From contig CM007339.1 in NCBI GenBank assembly GCA_000333855.2, forward strand, positions 532,544 through 596,543: a stretch of DNA of 64,000 nt, given 5' to 3'. Shown piece by piece: positions 44,692 through 54,634 of this stretch (positions are counted from its first letter, which is position 1; each line of letters begins with the position of its first letter). Origin of the DNA: Endotrypanum monterogeii (taxonomy: Eukaryota > Euglenozoa > Kinetoplastea > Trypanosomatida > Trypanosomatidae). A program made the translations under genes and the position numbers. The notes beneath the pieces were generated by a model that saw only the letters and a program-made list of their open reading frames with translations, had not been told where the DNA came from and searched no databases.

Positions 44692-45990
44692 ATGGGGGAT
44701 CAGCCGATCGATAGCTTGGAGAGCTCTCTGAGTGAAGACAGCCAGCCTCCGATGGAGGTGAATTTCCCTTTAAATGAGGAGGTGGAGGTGCCTGGGACGA
44801 ATGGGGGATTGCACAAGACAGTGCTGGTGGAGGGTGCTGGGGCGCCACCAGTGAAGGGGGCCAAAGTAACGGTCCACTACGTTGGCACCTTGTTGGATGG
44901 CACCAAGTTCGACAGCAGCCGTGACAGGGGTGATTACTTTGAGTTTGATCTCGGCCGTGGTCAGGTAATCAAGGGCTGGGACAAGGGTGTCGCGACAATG
45001 CGGATTGGCGAGAAGGCGTTGCTGAAGTGCTCGCCGGAGTACGCCTATGGCGCTGCTGGCAGCCCGCCAACGATCCCTGCCAATGCGACGCTTCTTTTTG
45101 AAGTGGAGCTGTTTCATTGGACGCGCGAGGTGGATGTCTCCGCTGCGAAAGACAAGTCGCTTATGATGAACGTGCTGAAGGACGGTGTCGATTACGAAAA
45201 CCCGAGCTTCGAGTCTGCCGTAACGATGGACCTCCTCATTTATCTTGGCGCCTTTGATCCAGCGGACAAGGAGAAGCAGACACCGGTGAAATCGATCAGT
45301 GACTGGAAGGTAATTGTTGGCGTCACGTCGCTGCCTCCACACTTGGAGACATTCCTATACAAGATGCGCAAGCATGAGGCTGCCGCGTGCCGGGTGCGCG
45401 GCGATCTGATCTCTGACGCAGTGCCTGAGTTTGCCATTCCCTCCAGCGCCGAACGGGACCACTGCGACGTCACATACGTGGTCGAGATCAGCGAGTTGAG
45501 TCGTGTGAAGACATACGACTTTTCTGGAGAGGCCAAAATCGCGGAGGGTGAGAAGCGCAAAAATAATGGCAACGACGCCTTCAAGGATGGTAAGCTGGAC
45601 CTTGCAGAGCGCTTCTACCGTCGTGCAATGGAATTCATTGGGGAGGACTACGGTTTCGATGACGCACTCAAGACTGAATGCCACCGTGTGCGCATCAGCG
45701 TTATGGGGAACCTGGCGCAGGTGCTTCTGATGCGCAAGCAGTACACCGAGTCCGCAGACTTTTCACATAAGGTGCTGAAGCTGGACACCAAGAACACAAA
45801 GGCGCTATTTCGCCTGGCGAAGGCGCACGATGGCATGCAAAACTGGGAGGAGGCTGTGAAGTATGTCGATGAAATTCTCGTCATTGAGCCGGAAAACGTT
45901 GACGCGGTGACGTTGAAAGCACGCCTTCGACAGGAGCAGAAGGCGTTTGACCAAAAGCAGAAGTCTTTGTTCAAGAAGATGTTTGTCTAG
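44692..45990 (+). CDS. FKBP-type peptidyl-prolyl isomerase with TPR domain
   Basis: A 432-aa immunophilin of the FKBP52/FKBP51 type. Residues about 35-140 form a complete FKBP domain: [34 protein letters not shown] with the conserved pocket residues, [14 protein letters not shown], and [14 protein letters not shown] middle region (about 150-270) looks like a diverged second FKBP domain without the catalytic signature. The C-terminal part (about 285-425) holds TPR repeats ([39 protein letters not shown]) of the kind that dock on the HSP90 C-terminus. The start is the first ATG after the acceptor region. The open frame continues upstream to 44428, but only through pyrimidine-rich DNA. It is the second gene between the inverted repeats. 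Confidence 0.9.
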   Translation: MGDQPIDSLESSLSEDSQPPMEVNFPLNEEVEVPGTNGGLHKTVLVEGAGAPPVKGAKVTVHYVGTLLDGTKFDSSRDRGDYFEFDLGRGQVIKGWDKGVATMRIGEKALLKCSPEYAYGAAGSPPTIPANATLLFEVELFHWTREVDVSAAKDKSLMMNVLKDGVDYENPSFESAVTMDLLIYLGAFDPADKEKQTPVKSISDWKVIVGVTSLPPHLETFLYKMRKHEAAACRVRGDLISDAVPEFAIPSSAERDHCDVTYVVEISELSRVKTYDFSGEAKIAEGEKRKNNGNDAFKDGKLDLAERFYRRAMEFIGEDYGFDDALKTECHRVRISVMGNLAQVLLMRKQYTESADFSHKVLKLDTKNTKALFRLAKAHDGMQNWEEAVKYVDEILVIEPENVDAVTLKARLRQEQKAFDQKQKSLFKKMFV

Positions 45991-46019
45991 AGGCTAGGGA
46001 CGTTCCAGTGGCCTCCTTG

Positions 46020-46051
<32 letters not shown>

Positions 46052-46420
46052 TAAGCACTCTTCGGTCTTCCTTTCCGTCCTCTTTTATTCTACCCGTGAC
46101 AGAAAGGGAAGCGAGGGTGTCGGGTGACGATTGATTCCTCTGCTTCAGATTTCTTCTCGCCCGCCCCCCCTCCCCTCCCTCCTCCGTTTTTCACACCACT
46201 TTTTTTTTCTTCTGCCTAACATTTTCCCCTCCTTTGTCAAGGGTCTACCTGTGCTCTCTTCAGTGATTTGTCTGGTATTTCTCACCGGCACCTTTTGGGA
46301 CAGTCGATCATAGCCGCAGAGATGAGCTGGTTGTTCACTATCACCACCGTCAGAGTTTTTTTTTTTTTCGCCCCTCCGTTTTCGACTTTACTTTCTGGTT
46401 CAGTAGGTGTGTTATTCTTC
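45991..46420. other. 3' flank of the FKBP gene
   Basis: TA run at 46020-46047 and T-rich tracts; no gene seen before the right repeat copy. Confidence 0.6.
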
Positions 46421-46450
46421 CATGAACAGTTTCACAAAATGCGTTCGAAC

Positions 46451-46483
<33 letters not shown>

Positions 46484-47343
46484 GCAACAGTTGACCAGAC
46501 ATCTACTGCAACACGGCTGCCGTTTTGGTCATCGACCGCGCACTGTTTGCTGTGGTCGAGTGGATCTACAGTTGACAGAGAGCCCCTCGGCATTTTCCCA
46601 CCCTCCTCCCGATACCTGCTGCCCGACACGTGTCAGCCAGACATGGCCTGGGCAGTATGGCGTTGCATAGGAGGGGGGAGGCGGTGAGGAGCTATGCTTT
46701 CTCCAAAGCCCCCCCCCCCTGCTGTGGGCAGTCTAGCCAAGTTTCTGGCATCCGCCTTACATTCGTCTCCACGGTCGTATATAAGGAGTGCTGTGTGGTT
46801 TGAGGATAAGCATGCTGAAGTAGGTCAACGTTGATTTTTTTCGTAATCCTCTCAAGCCTTGCTCTCTGACTTCCTGCATCTTTTTTTTTCTTCTCAATGT
46901 GCCACACGATTAAGACCATTCCTTACGGGGTGCTTCTACAGCGCTCGCGCCTTCGCATCATGGAGGCTGCCTCCTGGCGATGCTTGTGCTGAGGTGGGCG
47001 AGTGGTGGGGGACCCTTTCCTTCTTAAAGCTGTTCTTAGCATCGTTGCCACGGGGGGGGGGCAGGGTTCAGTTCATGCACGGGTCGCCTGCCCGCATGTG
47101 TCGCCGCAGGGTAAGACGTGTTCGTGGGTGTGTGAGAGCGGAAATATCCCGCTCGCTCGCTATTGAAGTCACAAGCCTCCGACAGCGGCCAGCACAGCTG
47201 TCAACCACGATTTTTCCAGGTCCCCTCGACACAGGAGCGACCCAGACCTCTCTGCCGACACCCAACAGCCTGCATAGCGGGTACCCCCCAGAGGACAAGC
47301 TGCAGTCTCTCGCCGCCCCCCTCCTTCTATACAGAGGGAGTAG
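46421..47343 (-). repeat. inverted repeat, right copy (about 923 bp)
   Basis: Reverse complement of 38150-39067, nearly identical. It begins CATGAACAGTTTCAC and ends AGAGGGAGTAG, with abrupt loss of similarity on both sides. Seen differences include single-base changes (for example TTTTGG against CTTTGG in the CGGCTGCCG region) and tract lengths. The two copies are 7.35 kb apart and enclose the IF-3-like and FKBP genes. No coding content is supported. Confidence 0.93.
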
Positions 47344-48005
47344 CAGATAATTTGATTGTAAGGTGCGAGATACCCATCGTGGACAGGCGTAGTCTAGAGT
47401 GCAGCAACAGATAATAATGAAAGCAAAGCAGTAAGTGGGGTTCACGAAGAGTTCTCACGTCCGCTCAGCTGAGCTGCACAGCTTGTCCGAAGTGAGAATT
47501 CTTCGTATGGGAGGCGGCCGTACCCGTTAGTTGCTGACAGTGGAAGGAAGTGCTCGGCTTATCGGCTGTCTCGAGGGAGATGGCTGCTGCACCCGTAGCC
47601 TCCTCACATACTGTCAGATGTTTTTATGTTGTCAATTGCAGGCCGCCATATGTGTTCAGATGCTTTGCCCCTGTAGAAGAGGAGGACAAAACGCGACGGA
47701 TTGCTTCTTTCTAGTTTGCGCGGTCGACGGTGGAAGTGTGATGTAAATTCCACCCTCACTGGGCAACAAGAAATCCATTATCTGTTCACTACTCTCCCTC
47801 ATCTTCATGCTCACTCGCTGCTTTGTGGATTTCCTTTCACACACACACACACACACACACACAAACGTACATACAGATTCTTAATCCCCCGTGCTTCGTT
47901 TATTATTTGCTCGAGGCTTGCAGCAAATTTCCTGTTAGCGTCTGATCCATTTGATTGCACGCAGACAATTTTACCGTCTCTCCACGCGGTCATGTGTCAG
48001 GCGTC
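47344..48005. other. intergenic
   Basis: No gene seen. CA run at 47839-47863. Acceptor choice for the next gene is unclear. Confidence 0.55.
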
Positions 48006-50603
48006 ATGGCTGAGGCGTTCTTGAGTCAGCAGCCGCACCCGGCCAAGCAGGCCCGGGAGGCGGGGCCGTCTGTGATGGAGATGCGAGTTTCGTGGACGAG
48101 TAATGGCCTGGATGTTCACATTCCGCCGCCGCGGTACATTTGGCGCGGCATACACCGCTCCATCGTGGACAACATCGACAAAGTGTCGGCCATGCTATAC
48201 CCCGTTCCCTTCTCGTGTGTCGTCGCTTGCGCAGCTGGGTCGTGCTTCTGTGTATGGTATGTACCACAAACCTCTTGGCTTCACACGAATCCAGCGAGCA
48301 AGTGGCTGCGCTACGTCGACACCATCGTAACACCCTTTTCGCGTTACCTCCCCCCCGCCTCGCAGGCACCCGTGCTCTGCGCAAAGGTATGGGTCGTCGG
48401 GCTCGCTGCGGCAACGGTGCTACATCGCTTCTCTCTGCGGAGGCTGCTGCGGTACAAGGGATGGATTCTGGAGAGAGATCCCCAGAAGCCCTCGTGGCGC
48501 ACGCGTGTGTGGTCGCTGGTCGTCCGCACTTTCTTTGTTAGTCCATCCATCCCAAAGATGGGGGTGTATGGGCGCTGTCTCCCCAGTGTGCCTCTGCCTT
48601 CGTTGCAACAGACGGTGAACGGCTACTTGTCTAGCATGCGTTCTATTTATCACCAAAGGGACAGTGACGTCAACGATTGGCTGGAGCTGCGCCGTTCCGC
48701 GGAGTCTTTTCTGCTCAATGAGGGGCCGTCACTGCAGATGTACCTGCGACTGCAGCGCGTGATGAGCCAAAACTATGTGTCGGAGTTGTGGACCCGTAAC
48801 GTGTTTCTTGCTGCGCGAGACTCGCTGTGCCTGCACTCCAACTTTTACACTGTCCCCTTCGCAGAGCATTTACCAACAACTATCCCCGAGGCGCGCGCTG
48901 CCGTTCTTATTTATCTCCTCGCGCAGCTGAAGAGCCGAATTGAGTGTCGTACCTTGTGCCCCAACTTTACTGGTCCTCGACAATGCGTTCCGTTGTCCAT
49001 GAATCAGTACTCGATGGCGTTCAACACAACTCGTATCCCAGGCCGTGAGATCGACGTCCTCGAGCACACCAGGGAGCGTGAGAATAATTACTTCGTGATT
49101 CTCTATCGAGGTCGAATTTATCAAATGACAGTCGTGGACCCGCAGACGGGGCGTCTGCTTACACCACACCAGTTGGAGGTGGTGCTGCACCAACTGCTTG
49201 TGGAGGTAGAGGAGGAAGTAAGCACTGGCCGCGACGAGTCTGAAGAGGATGACGCAGAAGACACACTCGAGACACTCGGAAAGAAGCGCTCGTATCGTAT
49301 ACTGGAGACACACCTCCCTGTGTTGACCACTGCGCCCCGTGCACAGTGGGCTGATGTTCGCAATAGCTACATGCTCCACGATTCCAGCAACAACATTCCT
49401 TTACGCATCATCGAGAAGGCGATGTTTGTTGTCAGCTTTGATGAGCGATGCGGGATGTCTAGACACCAAAAGCCAAGCTCATCCCTGCCGGATGGCAGGC
49501 CCCTCTCCACGGATTGCGCTCATTACCTCTGTGGCAACGGCTCTAACCTATGGTGCGACAAGAGCTTCAATCTTGTCATTCGGTCTGATGGCCACGTTGG
49601 GCTGCACGTGGAGCACTCGTGGTGTGACATGTCTACTTTTCTCGGCTTCTTCGAGCATGTTGCGGCGCAGGAGGAGTCTGCCGAGCTTTGGTATGATGTG
49701 GAAACCGGACACGCCAAGAAGCTGACGGAGGACAGGCGTCGTGCAAAGCTGTTTTCAGCGCCCGATATGGACGACCCGCTTTACCCAAAGCGGTTGCGTT
49801 TCGTTATCTACAAAAAGCTAGGTCTAGCGATTCGAGAGGCGCACACCGAGTTTCTATTCAACGTGGGCTCGCAGGTGGATCTGCATATCGTCCGGTACAC
49901 CGGATATGGGCGTGAGGTACCCAAAGGCATGGGTTGCAGCCCAGACGCCTGGGTTCAAATAGCGATTCAGCTCGCTCACTACTATGATCAGGGTGGACAT
50001 TTGAGTCTTGTGTACGAGTCAGTGCCGCAGCACACGTTTGCTAAGGGTAGAACGGAGGCGGTACGGAGTGTGACTGACGCGAGCACTGCTTTTGTAAAGG
50101 CGATGGCCTCGCCTGAGGGCGGCGATGCCGCCATGCCTGCGGAGGAGAAGTGCGCGTTATTGGTGGACGCCTGCGCCCATCATCAGCGCGCTGTGCAGGA
50201 GGCGGTGGCAGGGCGCGGAGTGGATCGGCATCTCTTCGCGTTATTCATGGCGAGTGTTAGTCAGGAAACACCTTCTGATTTTCTTACAACTGCTCTTCGC
50301 AAGACCGAGTGGAAGGTGAGCAGCGCTCAAGCGCATCAACGCACTCTGCTTGATCGACTCCATCCTGCAGATGGGGGGAAGGTGTATCACGAGACGCCAG
50401 GGTTCGGCTTCGGCCCTGTTTCTGCCGATGGCTACGGCATCTCCTACTGTTTTTGCGTCAACGGGGTACTCTACATCACCATTACATCTCACAAGAACTG
50501 CGATACCACTTCTTCACGCGCCTTAGGGAACCACATTGTGAAGGCACTCGATACTTTGGGCAATCTCAGCATGTCTTGTCGCCGCGCTTCAGCCCCGTTG
50601 TGA
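48006..50603 (+). CDS. carnitine O-palmitoyltransferase-like acyltransferase (CPT1 type)
   Basis: Carnitine/choline acyltransferase family enzyme of 865 residues, which would transfer long-chain acyl groups between CoA and carnitine for mitochondrial import. As in CPT1, an N-terminal segment with two hydrophobic helices (about 75-92 and 120-140) precedes the catalytic domain, pointing to an outer-membrane anchor. The catalytic His is H537 in GLHVEHSWCD, the family motif. Also visible are YSMAFNTTRIPG near residue 340, which matches the YxxxFxxxRxPG signature, and late family segments (DLHIVRYTGYGREV, DQGGHLSLVYES and the VDRHLFAL loop). A Glu/Asp-rich insert lies near 405-425. The open frame continues 17 codons upstream; the ATG at 48006 is chosen because the family-like sequence starts there. 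Confidence 0.9.
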   Translation: MAEAFLSQQPHPAKQAREAGPSVMEMRVSWTSNGLDVHIPPPRYIWRGIHRSIVDNIDKVSAMLYPVPFSCVVACAAGSCFCVWYVPQTSWLHTNPASKWLRYVDTIVTPFSRYLPPASQAPVLCAKVWVVGLAAATVLHRFSLRRLLRYKGWILERDPQKPSWRTRVWSLVVRTFFVSPSIPKMGVYGRCLPSVPLPSLQQTVNGYLSSMRSIYHQRDSDVNDWLELRRSAESFLLNEGPSLQMYLRLQRVMSQNYVSELWTRNVFLAARDSLCLHSNFYTVPFAEHLPTTIPEARAAVLIYLLAQLKSRIECRTLCPNFTGPRQCVPLSMNQYSMAFNTTRIPGREIDVLEHTRERENNYFVILYRGRIYQMTVVDPQTGRLLTPHQLEVVLHQLLVEVEEEVSTGRDESEEDDAEDTLETLGKKRSYRILETHLPVLTTAPRAQWADVRNSYMLHDSSNNIPLRIIEKAMFVVSFDERCGMSRHQKPSSSLPDGRPLSTDCAHYLCGNGSNLWCDKSFNLVIRSDGHVGLHVEHSWCDMSTFLGFFEHVAAQEESAELWYDVETGHAKKLTEDRRRAKLFSAPDMDDPLYPKRLRFVIYKKLGLAIREAHTEFLFNVGSQVDLHIVRYTGYGREVPKGMGCSPDAWVQIAIQLAHYYDQGGHLSLVYESVPQHTFAKGRTEAVRSVTDASTAFVKAMASPEGGDAAMPAEEKCALLVDACAHHQRAVQEAVAGRGVDRHLFALFMASVSQETPSDFLTTALRKTEWKVSSAQAHQRTLLDRLHPADGGKVYHETPGFGFGPVSADGYGISYCFCVNGVLYITITSHKNCDTTSSRALGNHIVKALDTLGNLSMSCRRASAPL

Positions 50604-51820
50604 GGACTCGGGAGGGTGTAGCCCACTCACCTGCTGAAGTGGCCAATTCGCGGCGCGGCAATTTTTCCCTGCAGGTACAACGCTCGGCGCATGGGAAGAC
50701 ACCTGAGGAGGTCAGCAAAAATAAAGGGCAGCCTCGGCGGTGGTGGTGGTGGTGGCGGAGAGGGGGGATATGGGGTAAAGGCGACAGCCATTATGTTTTT
50801 CTTTTCGACAAAGGTATATATCTATATATATATATATATATATATTGATTTTTTCCCTTTTTTATCCCTCTCCCCATCTATACCTCTTCCTGTCGATGCG
50901 CTTTTTATCCTTGGCCAAATGACTATACATTCGTGCTGTTTCCCATCGAATACCTTGTTCTATTCGTTGGCGAACAACAGGGGGTGGGTGGGTGGGGGCA
51001 TCACCTGCCACGCTCGTACATATTTGATCTGAGAATAAAGGGCGCCCGTGTGTGTGTAGAGTGAGAAGCGCTGCGGCACAGAATGAGTACAAGTCATTTT
51101 CCGACGATATATATGTGATTCCGCAGCGCACGTACTTTTGATCCGCACTCGAAAAGGCGTGCCCTCGCTCATGCACAGAAGAAGAAAAAAATGAAGAACA
51201 CGAAGGTTTGAGTGCGCAACTATTTTCCACCTACCATTTTCTTAGAAGCACGAGGAAAGTCCCCCCTCCCCTCTTCTCCCTTCCCACCTCCTGCACCCCA
51301 AAACACACACATATATATATATATATATATATTGGCAAGGAGTGATTACATGCCCCTCTTGTGTTCTTGCCTAGTCTCGCGAAGGCACATATTCAGGCAG
51401 CAATACTTTTCTTCTGTGTCTCCCGTTATTCTCGATTCCCCTTTGCACTGGTGCCGCCCTCTACAGGAATACATCTGCAACAACAGTGTTTACTTGAATA
51501 ACCTCGTGCTCTCTTCAAATATTCACACAGGTTCATACGTACTAGGGAAGGTGCATGGCTTATCTCAACGCACCTTACCGCCATATCTAGGAGTCCAGAG
51601 GAAGATTGTTTATTGTCAGTGACTTCGTTACACACACACACACACACGCACACACACAGACACACACATACGCCACCTCATCCCCACTCTAGAGATCGCG
51701 CCTGTGCTGTTTTTCGCATTTCCGCTTCCATCAGTAGAACTGCAGAGGGGGGCGTAGAGACAGGTCAACACCTGTGGGCGGTCAGATCACCCGGGGTGGG
51801 GGGGGCACACATTATTCATA
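50604..51820. other. intergenic with microsatellites
   Basis: No gene seen. TA runs at 50816-50846 and 51302-51333, and a CA-rich run at 51631-51669. A G-tract motif lies at 50981-50997. A pyrimidine stretch near 51708-51735 ends in CATCAG and CAG, probable acceptors for the WD40 gene. Confidence 0.6.
50981..50997 (+). other. potential G-quadruplex (sense strand)
   Basis: GGGGTGGGTGGGTGGGG-type tract: four G-runs with single-T loops, about 380 bases after the acyltransferase stop. Confidence 0.6.
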
Positions 51821-53026
51821 ATGGCCAACTCAGGCTCTGCGACGGGTGAGGACGGGGCGAAGCGCTTTAGCCGCCAGCAGATCATTCAGCACGTAAAAAA
51901 AAGTTTGCTTTATACGGCCTTTGACGTCAGGTGGGTGCCGCAGACAGCGTCCTTCGTGGTGGTCGGTCAGTACCCCAATAACCATGGCGCGCTTTCCCTG
52001 TACCAGCTGCACCACGGAGATCTAAATCCGACGGTAGAGGTGCGGCTTCCACACCCACTCAAATGCTGCACTTTTGGGCATAATGCGTCTTTTGGCAGCA
52101 TCGGAAACGGAGGCGCGGGTACGAGCGGTAGCACTGCTCCTGCTGGCGTGACAGCAAATCAGATCGCGACGGGTGACTTTGCCGGCAGCTTACAGATATT
52201 CGATTTGAGTCGCCTCGGCTCGAGGAACGCGAACGCATCCAATGCCTTGAGCGATGTGACAGAGGCATCTGTGCTACACATCCCTCACGCGCACGAAAGC
52301 ATAATCAACGCCATCGACGGTGCGCGCTACTCGGGGCCACCGGAGGTGGCAACAGGAAGCCGCGACGGTGCCGTCAAGGTGTGGGACACCCGTCAGTCTA
52401 ACAAGCCTGTGGTTTCTCTGAACCCTGCCGATCCTGCCCGCGCCCGCGACTGCTGGACAGTGCGGCTAGGAAACAGTTTTGACGTGGATGAGCGCGTGGT
52501 GGCTGCAGGCTACGATAATGGTGACGTCAAAATATTCGACCTACGGACGCAAAAGATGTTACACGAGATGCACGTGAGCAATGGCGTGTGCGATTTGGAG
52601 TTTGATCGACCCGACATTCCCATGAACAAACTCTTCGTGTCATCCCTGGAGGGCCGTGTGCGGTGCTACGATATGCGTACGTTGCATCCTAAGCTGGGCT
52701 ACGCGTATGTGGAGGAACGCGTATCTGAAGGCACCGTGTGGTGCTCGCGCGCGCTTCCACAGAATCGAGAAATATTCTTGAGTGGTGGTGGTGGCGAACT
52801 GGCACTGTCTCTCTACAAGTACCCCCCAGAGCGTACCCTGAAAGACGGTGATGGGCAGCAGCGCGGTGTACCTGGTGCGGTGGAGGCGCTGAACAAGGTG
52901 AAAATTGGCGATCAGCCGATCAACGCAGTGGATTGGAATCGCTCTAAGGAGGGCCTCGCCGTTTGCGCTTCTTTCGACCAGTGTGTTCGGGTCATGCTGG
53001 TCACGAAGCTCAGTTTGTTGCTATAG
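51821..53026 (+). CDS. DNAAF10: WD40 protein WDR92 / DNAAF10 (Monad), dynein-arm assembly factor
   Basis: A 401-aa WD40 protein matching WDR92 along its length. Landmarks are QIIQHVKKSLLYTAFDVRWVP at the N-terminus, GALSLYQLHHGDL, the strongly conserved HESIINAIDG and TGSRDGAVKVWDTRQ blades, RDCWTVRLGNSF, VAAGYDNGDVKIFDLR, NGVCDLEFDRPDIPMNKL, and the closing CASFDQCVRVMLVTKL. WDR92 links the R2TP co-chaperone complex and prefoldin-like proteins to axonemal dynein heavy-chain folding, and is found in organisms with motile cilia or flagella. A Gly/Ser/Ala insert (about 88-110) enlarges one loop. It has a functional link to the PIH1-domain protein upstream, although polycistronic transcription in these organisms does not imply co-regulation. 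Confidence 0.93.
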   Translation: MANSGSATGEDGAKRFSRQQIIQHVKKSLLYTAFDVRWVPQTASFVVVGQYPNNHGALSLYQLHHGDLNPTVEVRLPHPLKCCTFGHNASFGSIGNGGAGTSGSTAPAGVTANQIATGDFAGSLQIFDLSRLGSRNANASNALSDVTEASVLHIPHAHESIINAIDGARYSGPPEVATGSRDGAVKVWDTRQSNKPVVSLNPADPARARDCWTVRLGNSFDVDERVVAAGYDNGDVKIFDLRTQKMLHEMHVSNGVCDLEFDRPDIPMNKLFVSSLEGRVRCYDMRTLHPKLGYAYVEERVSEGTVWCSRALPQNREIFLSGGGGELALSLYKYPPERTLKDGDGQQRGVPGAVEALNKVKIGDQPINAVDWNRSKEGLAVCASFDQCVRVMLVTKLSLLL

Positions 53027-54634
53027 CGCCATGGCAAAGGGGTAAGTGGTAAAGTCACGGGGACAAGATGGATAGAGCTGTCATCGCCAATACATATTAG
53101 ATGGGTGCAAGCGTGCATGCGAGGAACTCCCTCGTGGCCTGAGTCTCTCTTATTAGTTCTGTCGTAAACAGCGAACGAAACACATGTACTCTTCTGCATT
53201 CATGACTGCGACTCTGTACCCCCAACTCCCCTTTTTCGTTTTCTCCCTCGCACTTCTTGTTCTCACGCGACTTTTTTTTTTTCGTTTGCAATGTTTTCTT
53301 GGACTGCGCTTTAGTCCCGTGCGCGTGCGCGGTCTTCAGCAAAGAATACGTGACTGCCGTCCAAACGAAAGGTGATCATGTGGTTCTCCCCTGGACTTGG
53401 TTCCACTTGCTGTTGATGGGCAATGTTGCTGTCTGTCCTCGTTTCTCGTTGCCATTCCCGGGGTATTTGCATAGACCGCAGTCATTGTTGTCAGCGGTGC
53501 AGGTTTGAGTGTTCGTCTTTGTGTATGCATCGAGTGAGTTGAGGGTTCTGAGACCAGAGGGGGGGGGCGAGCACCAGGTGCATACTCTCTCAGTGTCACG
53601 GAGGGGGTACCACCCCTCTCGCTCCCCTCTTCCCTCTTTCTTCTCCTTCAGGCCTTTGGTATTTCTTTCGTTTTGCGTATTACCTTTTTTTGTTTCTCTT
53701 TCCCTTCCCTTCCGTGGGTGTCTTCAAATTACCACAGCAGGCGAGAGATCACTCTGCCGAATGATGTATCCAATACACCCCTACCCGAACCCACCGATGG
53801 ACGGGACCAGCAGCCTCAGGAAAGGCTTCAGGTCGCTAAGGATAACCTGCATGTGCACAGACGCAAGGGGTCAACGACAAGCTCTACATGGCTGCTGTCC
53901 GCGTCGACATAACGTGAGGAGGATAGCCATCTTCACAATAGACGTGGGTCTTTGAACATCTTGCTTCTCACGCGTGTGCGTGTGCGGTGGGCGTTTATTT
54001 ATTTTTTCCCCCAAAGTGAGGAAAGGATGCAGGTGGTGAGATATCAATATACATATATATCTATATATATATATATATCTATATATCTATATATGAGTAT
54101 CGCTACTCTTCTGGATCCCCTCTCATTCCGCACATCGGTGAGGGATGCAAGAGAGATGGCATTCGGTGATATATATCGTCTGCTCTCGAGTGCTGTGAAT
54201 CTTAATTTTGGATGCAGACGTCGGCCAAACTACTGTCATGCTTTTCTGATGCGCTTTTTTTTCTCACCTGTATTCTTGACCCATGTATTTACACCCTCGT
54301 CGCATCTCTGCGCGCACGCACGCATGTACACATACGCCAGTCCGCCTCGTGTCTTTCCTTCTTCCTGCGCAGATTTCTCTTAGCTTCACGCATATTCCCT
54401 CACCTGCTACCTTTACCTGTAGCACGTCAACGAGAAAACGCGTCGTCTTCCCCCCCCTTCTTCTTCTCCTCTCACTTATTTTTTTTCCCCGTAGTTGCTT
54501 CCCCTCCATCTCAGCAAGTTGCTACCGGACTTTCCATCGTCGTTGACTCCTTTCAGCTCACCTGATAAGGTGCACTCGTCGTCTTCTCTCGCCCTTGTTT
54601 CCCACCTGTTACCGTGGTGAATACCGTCAACAGA
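53027..54634. other. intergenic, 1.6 kb
   Basis: No gene seen. TA tract with C interruptions at about 54049-54097. A pyrimidine-rich stretch at 54450-54494 ends in CCGTAG, followed by CTCAG at about 54515; either could serve as acceptor for IMPDH. Confidence 0.6.
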
